From positions 1 to 20,527 of the forward strand of contig CAZOBJ010000056.1 in the NCBI GenBank assembly GCA_964577825.1: a stretch of DNA of 20,527 nucleotides, given 5' to 3'. The notes beneath the pieces were generated by a model. That model saw only the letters and a list, made by a program, of their open reading frames with translations, ran no database searches and was not told the origin of the DNA. Source of the stretch: CAZOBJ01 sp964577825. Its GTDB lineage: Bacteria; Planctomycetota; SZUA-567; JAFGNG01. Positions 6,601 through 14,061 of the stretch are shown piece after piece; the stretch's first letter is position 1; each line of letters begins with the position of its first letter. The translations under genes were made by a program, and so were the position numbers.

Positions 6601-8563
6601 CCGCTACGCCCAGGTGGAGGCGAGCCTGGACACGTTCGACAAGCTGCTGCAGACCACGCTCGCCAACACCCGCCGGGCCCATCCCGGGTCCGAGTACGCG
6701 GGCGGCACCTTTGTGCGCAAGCTGTACCTGGCCGCCGGGTCCAATGCGTACGCGGACTTCAACTACACGCTCGTCGAGGACACGGGCGAGACCGCGAAGT
6801 CCGAGGCCGGGTCCGGCGCCTACGGCAGAGTGCGCACCTATGCCCAGGACGGCCGGGACGGCATGATGCGCGGCCGCGCCATGATGACCAACGGCCCCCT
6901 GCTCCATTTCGACGCCGACTCGGACGGGCATTTCCACAGCGGCGACCACCAGTGGGACGGCCGGGACAACCGGCGGTTCCGCGAGCAAGTGGACGGCCAG
7001 ATCGGCGGCGAGGGCACGTTCGACGGACGGTATACCCTGGTCATCAACCGGGCGCGCACCGAGGACGGCTGGTTCCACTGGCTCTGGGACAGCAACGACG
7101 ACTATGGCCTGATGTACCCCACTGCCACCGGATGGATGGTCACGCCCGACGGGCGCACGGAACAGGCGTTCATGCCCACGCCCCGGCCGGGCAAGAAGCA
7201 GGAGGCGAATCCATTCGCGCTCGTCAAGCTCTCCGCCCTGCGCTGGCGGCTGCGCACGCATCCCCAGTTCGAAGGCGGACCGGAGTATCGCTGCTACACG
7301 AACCCGATGTGGGTCATCCCGGTCACGATCGACATATTCGTGGACGACGTGCGCCTAGGCGAGGGCGGGTCCATGTCCATCCCGGCGGGCAAGCTGCGCG
7401 CGCACTTCACCTTTGACGTGTCCATGCTGCCCGAGCCCTGCCAGGTCGAGGCCCACACCGTGGACGACCAGACCTGGCGCGGACCGGGCGGGTCCATGAC
7501 CACGCTCGTGCCCGACGGGGGCAAGCAGGGCTGGTACGACGACGGGCCCATCAAGAACTGCATCTACAAGGCCAAGAGCACGGTGCCCCTGGTAGAGAAC
7601 CATTTCCAGCCGGTCCTGCTCGAGCGCTTCTACGTGTTCATCGACAAGCTGCGAGACCGCAACGGCAACCCCCTCAACGCCGTGGCCGAGCAGTCGATCT
7701 TCGGCCTGAACATCTCTGCGGACGCCTGGGGGTACCCGATCTGCGACCATACCATCGTGCCCTCGACCCCGGAGGACGACATGGCCGTGCCCGAGGCCTA
7801 CGCGGACCGCACGGTCACGGCCACCTATGCGTTCGAGGGATGCGGCAACCCGAGCGGGCACATGTTCGACCTGGTGCTCTGCAACCACACCGACGACGCG
7901 ATCAGCGTGGCGGTACCCGGCGGCATGGTGATCGTGAACACCGCGGACCCGCCGGCCGAGGGCCCGGGCTATCAGAACGTGGTGGTCGGCGAGCCCGTCA
8001 CGGTGGAGGTGCCCCCGGGCGAGACGGTGCGCACTCCGATCGAGGGGTACTGCCTGGACCGTACCCAGGAGGCCCCGCCCGACACGCGCACGCGGGCCCG
8101 CCGTCCCGAGGGCACCCGGCCGCGCGAGCCCGAGGCGCCGCCCACCTACGAGAAGACCTGCGCCAGTCCCCAGTACAAGGTGCATCGCGTCATTACCGTG
8201 GTCGCCAAGATCCTGGGCGAGGAGGGGAAGCTGAAGACCCCGTTCACCGGCGAGAAAGCCATCGACACGGTCGCCCAATGGGCGATCTGGAAGGAGACCA
8301 GCGAGTCCGACGAGGACCCGGACAACGACCTCGGCCCCGAGGACCTGCGCGAGGAGATGCGCGGCCAGGTCGAGGAGAGCACGGGCAAGCCCTTCGAGGA
8401 ACTGCCCAAACCCACCCAGGAGAAGCTCGACAAGGATATCGACGACCTGTGGGAGTCCGTGGACCTGTGCCAGAAGGAGGCCAAGAAGGTCGCAGAGGGC
8501 GGCCAGGCGCAGACCGAAGAGCCGGCGCCCAAGCCGCCGGCCCCAGGGGAAGGAGGCGCGTGA
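3665..8563 (+). CDS. Large exported FnIII-domain zinc metallopeptidase-like protein
   Basis: A 1632-aa product; ATG 3665 overlaps the upstream stop. Residues 1-25 are a signal peptide (VLGLVAILGFCCATLRA). Residues about 28-130 look like a fibronectin type III domain (VYLTWRAPADPGSGVSGYVV, later THTYRIAAY). A peptidase domain follows: TIAHEFQHCIHY places HEXXH at H296-H300, and WVNEGCST gives E316 as likely third zinc ligand, with E297 as the general base. This HEXXH...NEG layout fits gluzincin-type peptidases, M30 (hyicolysin)-like being the closest I can suggest. A long beta-rich body follows, with a D1083-x-D-x-D-G calcium-loop-like motif and an Ala/Pro linker near residues 950-975. The C-terminal part has a PGGM...VPPGETV...GYCLD module (about 1405-1470), then a helical segment (VAQWAIWKE, 1536-1544) and an acidic, Pro-rich tail. 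It is probably secreted or surface-exposed; the substrate is unknown. Confidence 0.8.
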   Translation: MTGRPVRVLGLVAILGFCCATLRAVEAPGVPRQVRGLPHAALVPGKRVYLTWRAPADPGSGVSGYVVYRDGEILHKLPTRNFANGLAGAQAHYRHEDRDVNEGETHTYRIAAYHRVPGDDADDWPVGPATAPESVRVDMEASRLYFFLRTDWHGGTPRVRENFGTGGATTFTLRRATLRHRSDRALFYRTDGTLVSTTDAVRLGRAFDGDPSLGSVIRKRGIYHNDLNAFGAPPDADGRLRVYILIDEFSGSPTTLGYFWGINEKVDHPRLVGHRSELLYIRNRPDWEDAASTIAHEFQHCIHYRHDKWERPWVNEGCSTLAQDVCDYFNDVCRDRLEDYRDYYGGYRRSMRHLANRRDFEYQISFSKFLYARERTDDPSGGARGEFPDLTRFVADADNDTRGFPLAGVEYKDLFRDWAVAVHVNSDKFTDDQGKPIYDFAHGSPSSGDHINEDLRIEFRPRSGPRTVPYGETPATYSEPGHLHINNVRVRESSQRVLGFDLRDRNPGVLCVNLDGVNVPSAEDYVYLVCETGADGRDRLIRKQADGGRVRFRLANWAGYAPYGHFSRARCVTPAPFGRFQYDVEYYNRPLILTLHMPWRIQPDQDTIPVLVWYPIPETNPPLQVHALRVYEHGNDEEVADAWVRDPFGGAYPADLADAGADRFFRIGELRADRFSFMNDFDHDTALDAKIRLDLYVSDNAADMIGDRREGKTIAPPEPAVRREFVVNRGAPFPDALGWDYLDPYTHSHRSRQHAPRWDFGGPDDMADECDEAIGLDEHLATDYAADLGQAADGTARAREACKLVPLDAYGQGRYVAAYECRTPIYDTEATLRNDLQTAQTAADAGDAEAAERAEQIRMQYNSLEGMMRRVAQHGGAGWCVGRSGFPVEPEWPVEDYTDPVLYDAKRAGQEYALKGLLAWAGDTVRQGPCFLWWTDPFFGVEPPYPDANPPQPPVAPAAGGAAPAPAPAPSCPAWTPVDRYAQVEASLDTFDKLLQTTLANTRRAHPGSEYAGGTFVRKLYLAAGSNAYADFNYTLVEDTGETAKSEAGSGAYGRVRTYAQDGRDGMMRGRAMMTNGPLLHFDADSDGHFHSGDHQWDGRDNRRFREQVDGQIGGEGTFDGRYTLVINRARTEDGWFHWLWDSNDDYGLMYPTATGWMVTPDGRTEQAFMPTPRPGKKQEANPFALVKLSALRWRLRTHPQFEGGPEYRCYTNPMWVIPVTIDIFVDDVRLGEGGSMSIPAGKLRAHFTFDVSMLPEPCQVEAHTVDDQTWRGPGGSMTTLVPDGGKQGWYDDGPIKNCIYKAKSTVPLVENHFQPVLLERFYVFIDKLRDRNGNPLNAVAEQSIFGLNISADAWGYPICDHTIVPSTPEDDMAVPEAYADRTVTATYAFEGCGNPSGHMFDLVLCNHTDDAISVAVPGGMVIVNTADPPAEGPGYQNVVVGEPVTVEVPPGETVRTPIEGYCLDRTQEAPPDTRTRARRPEGTRPREPEAPPTYEKTCASPQYKVHRVITVVAKILGEEGKLKTPFTGEKAIDTVAQWAIWKETSESDEDPDNDLGPEDLREEMRGQVEESTGKPFEELPKPTQEKLDKDIDDLWESVDLCQKEAKKVAEGGQAQTEEPAPKPPAPGEGGA

Positions 8564-9762
8564 TGCACACGAATGTCCGGCATGCGGCACTGGCGTGCGC
8601 GATCCTGGCCATGCTGCTCGGCTGGTCCGGCCTGGCGCGGGCCCGGGGGCCCTTGGGCCTGGGCGGGAGAGGCGGAGGACTCTTGCCCATGCCCGGGCGC
8701 GGAGGGCGGCATGGTGGCTCGCTCCCGGACCACGGCCCGGACCTGCCGACCGGCCCCCCGGAGAGCGATCGCTTCATGCAGACCTTTCCCATGAACGAAG
8801 CGATCGAACTGCAGACCTGGGGCCGCCACCGGGGCGACACGTTCGAGCTGGAGCTGCGGTTCAACGAGGCGCCCCGGGGAGGATGCACCTTCGGCCAGGT
8901 GTATCTGGAGGACGCGCAACAGCGGCGCATCTTCCCCTACCGGATCAAGATCCTCGAACGCTGGCAGCGCGTGAAGGTGACGGTCTCCTGGTCGCGGACC
9001 AAGTACGTGGACGGACAGGAGGTCTGGCACGAAGAGGGCAGTTACTCGAACTGCTACTCCTGGCTCGTGGACCGCAAGGTCACCACAGAACAAGAGGGCG
9101 AAGGGGCGGTCCTGCCCGACCCGATCTGGCAGCGGCTCGGGTTCCCCTCGCCCCAGGGCGGGGCGCGCAAGATCCTTGTCACCTTCAAGCTGCCCGAGGA
9201 GGAGGCAGACAACCTGCCGGCCTGGGACGTGCACGTGGTGGGCGCGCACGTGGTCAAGCGCGGCCTGTTCCGCAAAGAGAACGTAGAGGTGCCCACCGCG
9301 TTCACCCTCGCCTATCACGCTCCGCCTGCAGAGACCCTCCCGCCGACGGTCGTTGAGCGGCCGGATGCGGTGACCGAGGGCGTCGAAGACGCCGCCCGGA
9401 CCGTGGTCGACGAAACCCCGGAGCACGACCCGGACGTGGTCACCCGCGCGCGGGACGTCGTAGAGGAAGCGGTGCGCACCAGCGAGGTCCCCGACGAACA
9501 CGAACCCGAAGAGCCGGCAGCCGGAGACGAGCCCTCCGTCAAGGTGGAGGACGACGAGGCGTCCGTCATCGGCACCCATCCCGCTCAGGGAGGCGTCGTC
9601 AGCCCGGAAGTGCCGACCGGCGAAGGCGTCCCTGCGGAGGGCGACGAGCCGTCCGAGGATGAGACCCCGGTGGCCAAGGTGCCCCCGGAGACGCCCGCCA
9701 CCCCGGTCGAGACCGACGAGGCGGCGGACATCTGGCGCGAGATCGAACTCACGCAGAAGTAG
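8563..9762 (+). CDS. Exported protein with Gly-rich start and acidic tail, unknown function
   Basis: A 399-aa product. The ATG shares a base with the upstream stop (TGATG) and has a strong ribosome binding site (AAGGAGG, 8550-8556). Residues 1-28 are a signal peptide (ALACAILAMLLGWSGLARA). Residues 29-60 are Gly/Pro/Arg rich. Residues about 65-265 form a compact, probably beta-sheet domain with many Trp, Tyr and Val residues (FELELRFNEAPRGGCTFGQV; WQRVKVTVSWSRTKYVDG) and cysteines near 107 and 165. The last 130 residues are strongly acidic with Pro, Val, Glu and Asp and little predicted structure, ending WREIELTQK. No family is recognised. Coupled translation with the metallopeptidase gene suggests that it binds, anchors or controls that protein outside the cytoplasm. 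Confidence 0.75.
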   Translation: MHTNVRHAALACAILAMLLGWSGLARARGPLGLGGRGGGLLPMPGRGGRHGGSLPDHGPDLPTGPPESDRFMQTFPMNEAIELQTWGRHRGDTFELELRFNEAPRGGCTFGQVYLEDAQQRRIFPYRIKILERWQRVKVTVSWSRTKYVDGQEVWHEEGSYSNCYSWLVDRKVTTEQEGEGAVLPDPIWQRLGFPSPQGGARKILVTFKLPEEEADNLPAWDVHVVGAHVVKRGLFRKENVEVPTAFTLAYHAPPAETLPPTVVERPDAVTEGVEDAARTVVDETPEHDPDVVTRARDVVEEAVRTSEVPDEHEPEEPAAGDEPSVKVEDDEASVIGTHPAQGGVVSPEVPTGEGVPAEGDEPSEDETPVAKVPPETPATPVETDEAADIWREIELTQK

Positions 9763-10052
9763 GGGCGTTCCCCGGCACGATCGGGCCTCGCTTGCGCCGT
9801 GGTCCGGTACGACGGACTGTGCTGCCCGCTTCCGCGGCAGGGCATTGACCTGTCGATGGCATCGGACCTGTGCGACTCTGTGCCGACTTCCCTCTCGCAC
9901 GAAACCGTTTGCACGTGCGCACCGTGCCCGGTACCATCGCAGCCCGGTGCGCCGTGCGCTGTGTGCCCGGCGCATGCCGTGAAGGGGCGATCTTGCTGAG
10001 GCCATACGCACGGATCAACGCACCGAGCGCTCATGCCGCGCGTCGCTCCCGT

Positions 10053-11213
10053 ATGCGCGAAGCGGCGGCGCTCGCGCTCCTGTCAATGCTTCTTCTCGGC
10101 GCATGGCGTGTGCCGCTCGCCCGGGCCGCGGACTCGAGCCCGTCCGGCCAGGCGACCGTGCAGGTCACCTTCTTCTTCACGCCCGGGTGCCGGATGTGCA
10201 AGCCCGTGAACCAGGCCGTGGACCGGGCCGAACAGGCCTACGGCCCCCGCATCCGCGTCGAGCGAGTGGACCTCTCCGACCCGCAGGACGGGGCCGAGGC
10301 GGCGCAGCGCCTCTTCGGTCTCCTGGACCGTCACGGGGTGCAGGGCACGCCGTCCCTGGCCGTGTTCGTGGGCGACCGGTGCCTGGCCGGCGCGGAGGCG
10401 ATCCTGGACGGGCTCGACGCGGCCATCCAGGCCGAGCTCGACCGGGCGCCCGCGCCCCAGCGCGCCGCGCACGTGGACCGCACGGACCTCCTGTACGTGG
10501 CGGGCGTCGCCCTGGCCGACGGGTTCAACCCGTGTGCATTCGCCGCGGTGATCCTGCTCGTGTCCCTGATGACCGTGGCGGGCCGGTCGCGCCGCGAAGT
10601 GGTGGCCATCGGCCTGGCCTTCACCGCCGGGGTGTACGTCACGTACGTCGTGATCGGGCTGTTCCTGTACAGCGCATTGCAGCGCGTCAGTGCGTTGCAC
10701 GTGGTCGGGGATCTAGTCTACTATCTGGCCTTCGGCCTGTGCGTGGTGTTCGGGGCGCTCAGTCTGTCCGACGCGTGGCGCGTGTGGCGCGGCACCGGGC
10801 CCGAGCGCATGCATCTGCATCTGCCCGACGCCTGGCGCGAGCGCATCCGCCGCCGCCTGCGCGCGAGCGTGCACGCCTCGCACCTGTTCGCAGCCGCCCT
10901 GGCCAGCGGCGTGGCCGTTTCGGTATTGGAATCCGCGTGCACGGGCCAGGTCTACTTTCCGTTCTTGGCTGGCCTTGCCCGCGGCCAGGGGGCATACGCC
11001 CGAGCGGTGCTCTTGCTGTTGTGGTACAATCTGTTGTTCGTGCTGCCCCTGATCGGGGTGTTCTGTGCAGCCCTGGCCGGGGTGACGAGCGAACGGCTGG
11101 CCCGGTTCGGACGAAGCAATCTGGTGCCGGCCAAGGTGGCCTTGGCCCTCGTGTTCCTGGCCATGGCCTGGGTCTTGTGGCCGGCCCTGGTGTGGCCGCC
11201 AGGGGCCCGGTGA
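10053..11213 (+). CDS. Thioredoxin-CcdA/DsbD-like membrane thiol-disulfide protein
   Basis: A 386-aa product that would pass electrons from the cytoplasm across the membrane to extracytoplasmic thiols. A signal-anchor (residues 4-26) leads to a thioredoxin-like domain with VTFFFTPGCRMCKPVNQ, giving the redox pair C46/C49, and a GVQGTPSLAVFVG cis-Pro region. From about residue 148 there is a six-helix CcdA/DsbD-type membrane domain. The conserved half-sites are GFNPCAFAAVILLVSLM (C161) and ESACTGQVYFPFLAG (C296), the expected pair of membrane cysteines. Unlike E. coli DsbD, the thioredoxin domain is N-terminal. ATG 10053 has no clear ribosome binding site; the in-frame TTG 9993 (GAAGGGG five bases upstream) would add 20 residues and is a real alternative. 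It may serve the disulfide-containing exported proteins encoded upstream. Confidence 0.85.
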   Translation: MREAAALALLSMLLLGAWRVPLARAADSSPSGQATVQVTFFFTPGCRMCKPVNQAVDRAEQAYGPRIRVERVDLSDPQDGAEAAQRLFGLLDRHGVQGTPSLAVFVGDRCLAGAEAILDGLDAAIQAELDRAPAPQRAAHVDRTDLLYVAGVALADGFNPCAFAAVILLVSLMTVAGRSRREVVAIGLAFTAGVYVTYVVIGLFLYSALQRVSALHVVGDLVYYLAFGLCVVFGALSLSDAWRVWRGTGPERMHLHLPDAWRERIRRRLRASVHASHLFAAALASGVAVSVLESACTGQVYFPFLAGLARGQGAYARAVLLLLWYNLLFVLPLIGVFCAALAGVTSERLARFGRSNLVPAKVALALVFLAMAWVLWPALVWPPGAR

Positions 11214-11274
11214 TGCAGGCTGGCCACTCGGCTGGCGCTCCTCGGCGTTGGTGTGTTCCCCGCGCACCCACACA

Positions 11275-11295
11275 CGCCGGATTCGCAATCCGGCG
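11275..11295. terminator. Hairpin between convergent genes, possible bidirectional terminator
   Basis: A perfect 9-bp inverted repeat (CGCCGGATT / AATCCGGCG) with a 3-base loop lies 62 bases after the thiol-disulfide gene and 71 bases after the stop of the opposing FecR-like gene. There is no T-run on either side, so it is either a Rho-independent terminator of the T-less kind or an RNA 3'-end stabiliser. Confidence 0.5.
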
Positions 11296-11365
11296 ACGAG
11301 GCGCACGCATCCCCCGCGCCCTGAATGACCCCTGGCGTTGAGGAATGCCGCGCGAGAGTTGCCGT

Positions 11366-12193
11366 CTACCTGCCGTTCGCTTCGGGGCGGGTCTGGAAGC
11401 TCACGAGCGTGGGCTGGACCCAATGGGTGTTCGCGGCCAGAGCATCGTGGTCCAGGGCCTCGCCGGGCAGCCGGTCCAGCCGCGGATAGGGATGCAGATG
11501 GTACACGCGGCCTGGCTCGAGCGCCACGTACTGGGCCCCGTCGTCCACCTGCGCCCCGCCGGAGAGGAGCGTCACCGCCGGCGCGGGCCGTCCGCCGGCC
11601 GCGTACCGCGCGCCGGACTCGAGCTCCACGCCGATCCAGCTGCTGGGCGCCACGTGCACGGTGTGTGTGGGAAGCGCCAGGTCCACGGGCTGTGCATGCT
11701 CGCCCACCCGCAGACTGATCAGCCCGTGCGCGAGCGCGATGCGCCGGTCCCGGATCTCCACTTCACTGCCCTCGTCAAGCACGAGCCGCACGCCCGGGGC
11801 CGGCTCCACGCCCGCCTGCCCGCCGTCCGCGCGCAGGACCAGCGGACCGGTCACCGCAATGCGCTCGGCGGCCGGGGCCCAGGCGGACCCGGGTTCGCGC
11901 ACCTGCAGCGCGCCGCGCACGCGGCCCTGCCAGACCGCGGGGCTCGCCGCGGGCTCGCTCGGGCCGGACGAGACGGGCTCGTAGGTGCGCACGAGCACGG
12001 CCGCGGCCAGGACCACCGAGGCGGCCAGGGCCACGCTGGAGGTCGCCACGAGCCGCCGAATGCGTCGGCGGCGCAACCGCGCCTGGCGCAGCGCGCGCGA
12101 GCGCATCTGTAGCCGCTCAAAGAGCTCGGACTGGAATTGCGGCCGCGGCTCCGGGGGCCGGTAGGCCTTGCGCAAGAGCTCCCGCAGGTCCAT
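11366..12193 (-). CDS. FecR-domain transmembrane protein, putative anti-sigma factor
   Basis: A 275-aa product. Residues 1-45 are a basic cytoplasmic segment (MDLRELLRKAYRPPEPRPQF ... LRRRRIRR). Residues about 47-68 are one membrane helix (LVATSSVALAASVVLAAAVL). Residues about 90-215 have the repeated short beta-strand pattern of FecR domains (VTGPLVLRADGG, VRLVLDEGSEVEIRDRRIAL, GLISLRVGE, THTVHVAPSSWIGVEL, VTLLSGGAQVD). The order cytoplasmic anchor, helix, FecR domain is that of sigma-interacting signal transducers. It lies 69 bases after the ECF sigma gene on the same strand, with a good ribosome binding site (GGAGG, 8 bases before ATG). It probably binds the sigma factor inside the cell and senses an unknown signal outside. 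No classical zinc anti-sigma motif (HxxxCxxC) is seen, which makes the anti-sigma role an inference from position. Confidence 0.75.
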   Translation of the reverse strand: MDLRELLRKAYRPPEPRPQFQSELFERLQMRSRALRQARLRRRRIRRLVATSSVALAASVVLAAAVLVRTYEPVSSGPSEPAASPAVWQGRVRGALQVREPGSAWAPAAERIAVTGPLVLRADGGQAGVEPAPGVRLVLDEGSEVEIRDRRIALAHGLISLRVGEHAQPVDLALPTHTVHVAPSSWIGVELESGARYAAGGRPAPAVTLLSGGAQVDDGAQYVALEPGRVYHLHPYPRLDRLPGEALDHDALAANTHWVQPTLVSFQTRPEANGR

Positions 12194-12262
12194 CGAGACT
12201 TCCTCCGCGTAACCGCGTGCCGCTGCGCAGCGCCCACGGGACGGGCGCGCCGGGCCGTGCGG

Positions 12263-12889
12263 TCAGGACATACCGGCGGCGCCCGCTTCCTCCGCGACCA
12301 ACCCGGTAAAGATCTGTCGAAACGCCGCGCGCGCGCGTGTGAGCTTGCTCTCCACCGCCTTCTCGGTCTTGTGCAGGGCCCGGGCCATCTCGCGCGTGGA
12401 CAGGTCCAGGATGTACTTCATCTCCAGGAGCTTGCTGTACTCGGCCGGCAGCGACTCCATGGCCAGCCCCACCACGTTGCTCAGCTCCTCGCTCTCCAGC
12501 GCGGCCTCTTGCTCGCTCGTCTCGGTGAGGTCTGCGAAGATCGTGTCCAGCTCCCCGTCGAGCATGCTCCAGCTCGTCTCGCGCTGGTGGGCCCGGCCCA
12601 TGGTCGCATTGCTGGACCGAATCCGGTTGCGCGACAGCGTGATCAGCCACGCCTCCATGCTGCCGCGCTGCGGATCGTAGCGGTCCGCCTTGTCCAGGGC
12701 CTCCATAAACGTGTCGTTGACCACCTCCTCGGTGTGCTGGTGGTCATGGCCGACCCGGTAGTACACGTACCGGTACAGGCGGGCGAAGAACTTGTCGTAG
12801 AATTGCTCGAGCACGCCTTCATCGCCGCGCAGCAGACCGTCACGCATCTGCGCGTCGTCGCGTCGCGATGGACTCGTGATTACCTTCAT
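12263..12889 (-). CDS. ECF-type RNA polymerase sigma factor
   Basis: A 208-aa product. Sigma region 2 spans about residues 20-95 (LLRGDEGVLEQFYDKFFARL, TEEVVNDTFMEALDKADRYD, then MEAWLITLSRNRIR). Region 4 spans about 140-195 (SLPAEYSKLLEMKYILDLST followed by the helix-turn-helix REMARALHKTEKAVESKLTR). There is no region 1 or 3, as in ECF (group IV) sigma factors. ATG 12889 is chosen because GAGAGAAG lies just upstream; an in-frame ATG at 12907 would add six residues but lacks a ribosome binding site. A strong sigma70-type promoter lies about 160 bases upstream and the FecR-like gene follows. There is no sign of autoregulation: the visible promoter is of housekeeping type. The regulon is unknown. 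Confidence 0.9.
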   Translation of the reverse strand: MKVITSPSRRDDAQMRDGLLRGDEGVLEQFYDKFFARLYRYVYYRVGHDHQHTEEVVNDTFMEALDKADRYDPQRGSMEAWLITLSRNRIRSSNATMGRAHQRETSWSMLDGELDTIFADLTETSEQEAALESEELSNVVGLAMESLPAEYSKLLEMKYILDLSTREMARALHKTEKAVESKLTRARAAFRQIFTGLVAEEAGAAGMS

Positions 12890-12907
12890 GCCGTTCTTCT
12901 CTCGCAT

Positions 12908-13258
12908 TCTCGGGCTGCGTCCGCGTTCAGAAGTTCACTGTCGCCCCGCTCCAAGGGCCCCCGCGCGAAAACCCGCGTCTCCTTCCAGGCGGAGAGACCC
13001 CCTCGCGTGGGCCAGTGCCCTCCTTCCCCTCACCAACCGTACCCTATTCTACCGCCCGGGCCCCGCATCGTCAACCGGATTTCCGGGCAAAACGGGGCGG
13101 CCACGCGGCCCGTGCGATTCTCCTAATCTTCTTGCAGGCAAGAGGATACGACTTCCCTTCTGCAAGGGGAGGCCGAGCGCGTCCGCGTTCCGCCCGGCGC
13201 CTGTGAGACGCGTCCTGGAGACCCGTCGCCAGAGGGGACAGCCCGCCGTGCCCATCCC
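12908..13258. other. Intergenic region with the sigma-factor promoter
   Basis: Apart from the leftward promoter at 13046-13074 and its untranslated leader, nothing is recognised. No T-rich terminator hairpin is evident after the 13259 gene. The crossing open frames have no ribosome binding site or recognisable domain. Confidence 0.4.
13046..13074 (-). promoter_or_regulatory. Sigma70-type promoter for the ECF sigma/FecR operon
   Basis: On the minus strand TTGACG (13069-13074) and TAGAAT (13046-13051) are separated by 17 bases, close to the housekeeping consensus. The untranslated leader to ATG 12889 would be about 150 bases, long enough to hold additional control. Confidence 0.8.
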
Positions 13259-14023
13259 TTACTGGCCCTCCAAATCCTCGGGCGGAGCGGGCCCCACGGG
13301 CCTGGACACCTCCACGTACTCGCCGCCCAACCTGACCACGGCCGTCTGGAATATGTGCAGCGCCGCTCGCCGCGCGGCATCCTCGTCCGGAGCGAGCGCC
13401 ATGACCGCGAGCGCCCATCCCCTGTCTTCGAACAGGCGGATGCGTCCGGCCAGCTGCCAGTCGTCTTCCTCGCGGCGGCCGTTGAGCACATACGTGTCCA
13501 CATAGGGCAGGTGCCGCGCCCCTACATCCCGAAGAAACGCCCTGTGAAACACGCGCCGAAACACGCGCGCCGGACCGTCGGGCCCCTCGGCGAACGTGCT
13601 GCGGATGTGCGAGCCTTCCGGCATCGGCAGCAGGGCCACCACCATCTCGCGCCGCGCGTCGACCCCGGAGACGAAGTGGACCCCGTTGTACGGGTTGACG
13701 CGCTCCTCCACGACCTCGCCGGGCATCTCCAGCTCGATCCAGGGCAGCCGCACCTCGGTGTAGTCCTGGATCCGCGGACGTTCGACGAGGTAGCGCACCC
13801 ACAGGACGAGCGCCAGCATCAACGGGATGAAGATGACAAACAGCACGAGCGGCGTGGGCCGGTACCTGGGTCGCCGCAGCCGCGAGAGCTCCGGGACGAT
13901 GTCCTCGGGCCGGTCCTCCGGCTCGTCCGGCGCGCCCGGGGTCGCGGCGGATCGCGGCCGGGCCGGGCCCGAGTCCGAGGCGGGCGACCCTGGCGCATCG
14001 TCTTGGCGGGTGGGCAAGCTCAT
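13259..14023 (-). CDS. Single-pass membrane protein, unknown function
   Basis: A 254-aa product from ATG 14023; a GTG at 14065 that overlaps the pgi stop would add 14 residues and is also possible. A long polar, Pro/Asp-rich cytoplasmic N-terminus (about 60 residues) leads to one membrane helix (TPLVLFVIFIPLMLALVLWV). The roughly 170-residue extracytoplasmic domain includes YTEVRLPWIELEMPGEVVEE, NPYNGVHFVSGVDARREMVV and EYVEVSRPVGPAP. It has a mixed alpha/beta look but no family is recognised. It is the last gene of the purC-pgi operon, only 38 bases after pgi, so it is probably co-transcribed; a functional tie to purine or sugar metabolism is not evident. Confidence 0.65.
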   Translation of the reverse strand: MSLPTRQDDAPGSPASDSGPARPRSAATPGAPDEPEDRPEDIVPELSRLRRPRYRPTPLVLFVIFIPLMLALVLWVRYLVERPRIQDYTEVRLPWIELEMPGEVVEERVNPYNGVHFVSGVDARREMVVALLPMPEGSHIRSTFAEGPDGPARVFRRVFHRAFLRDVGARHLPYVDTYVLNGRREEDDWQLAGRIRLFEDRGWALAVMALAPDEDAARRAALHIFQTAVVRLGGEYVEVSRPVGPAPPEDLEGQ

Positions 14024-14061
14024 GTTTGTCCGCAGGCCAGGCGCGGTCGCGGGCCGGCGCC

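Noticed and set aside
5096..7261. A 721-codon open frame on the minus strand
   Set aside because: It lies wholly opposite the metallopeptidase-like gene; its translation is Arg/Gly/Val/Ala-rich without domains, as expected for the antisense of GC-rich coding DNA.
9845..9875. Possible promoter for the thiol-disulfide gene (TTGACC at 9845-9850)
   Set aside because: The -10 region is GC-rich (CTGTGC) and does not match.
8146..10011. A 621-codon minus-strand open frame opposite the acidic-tail gene
   Set aside because: Shadow frame: His/Arg/Leu-rich translation with no domain, while the plus strand has a signal peptide and coupled start.
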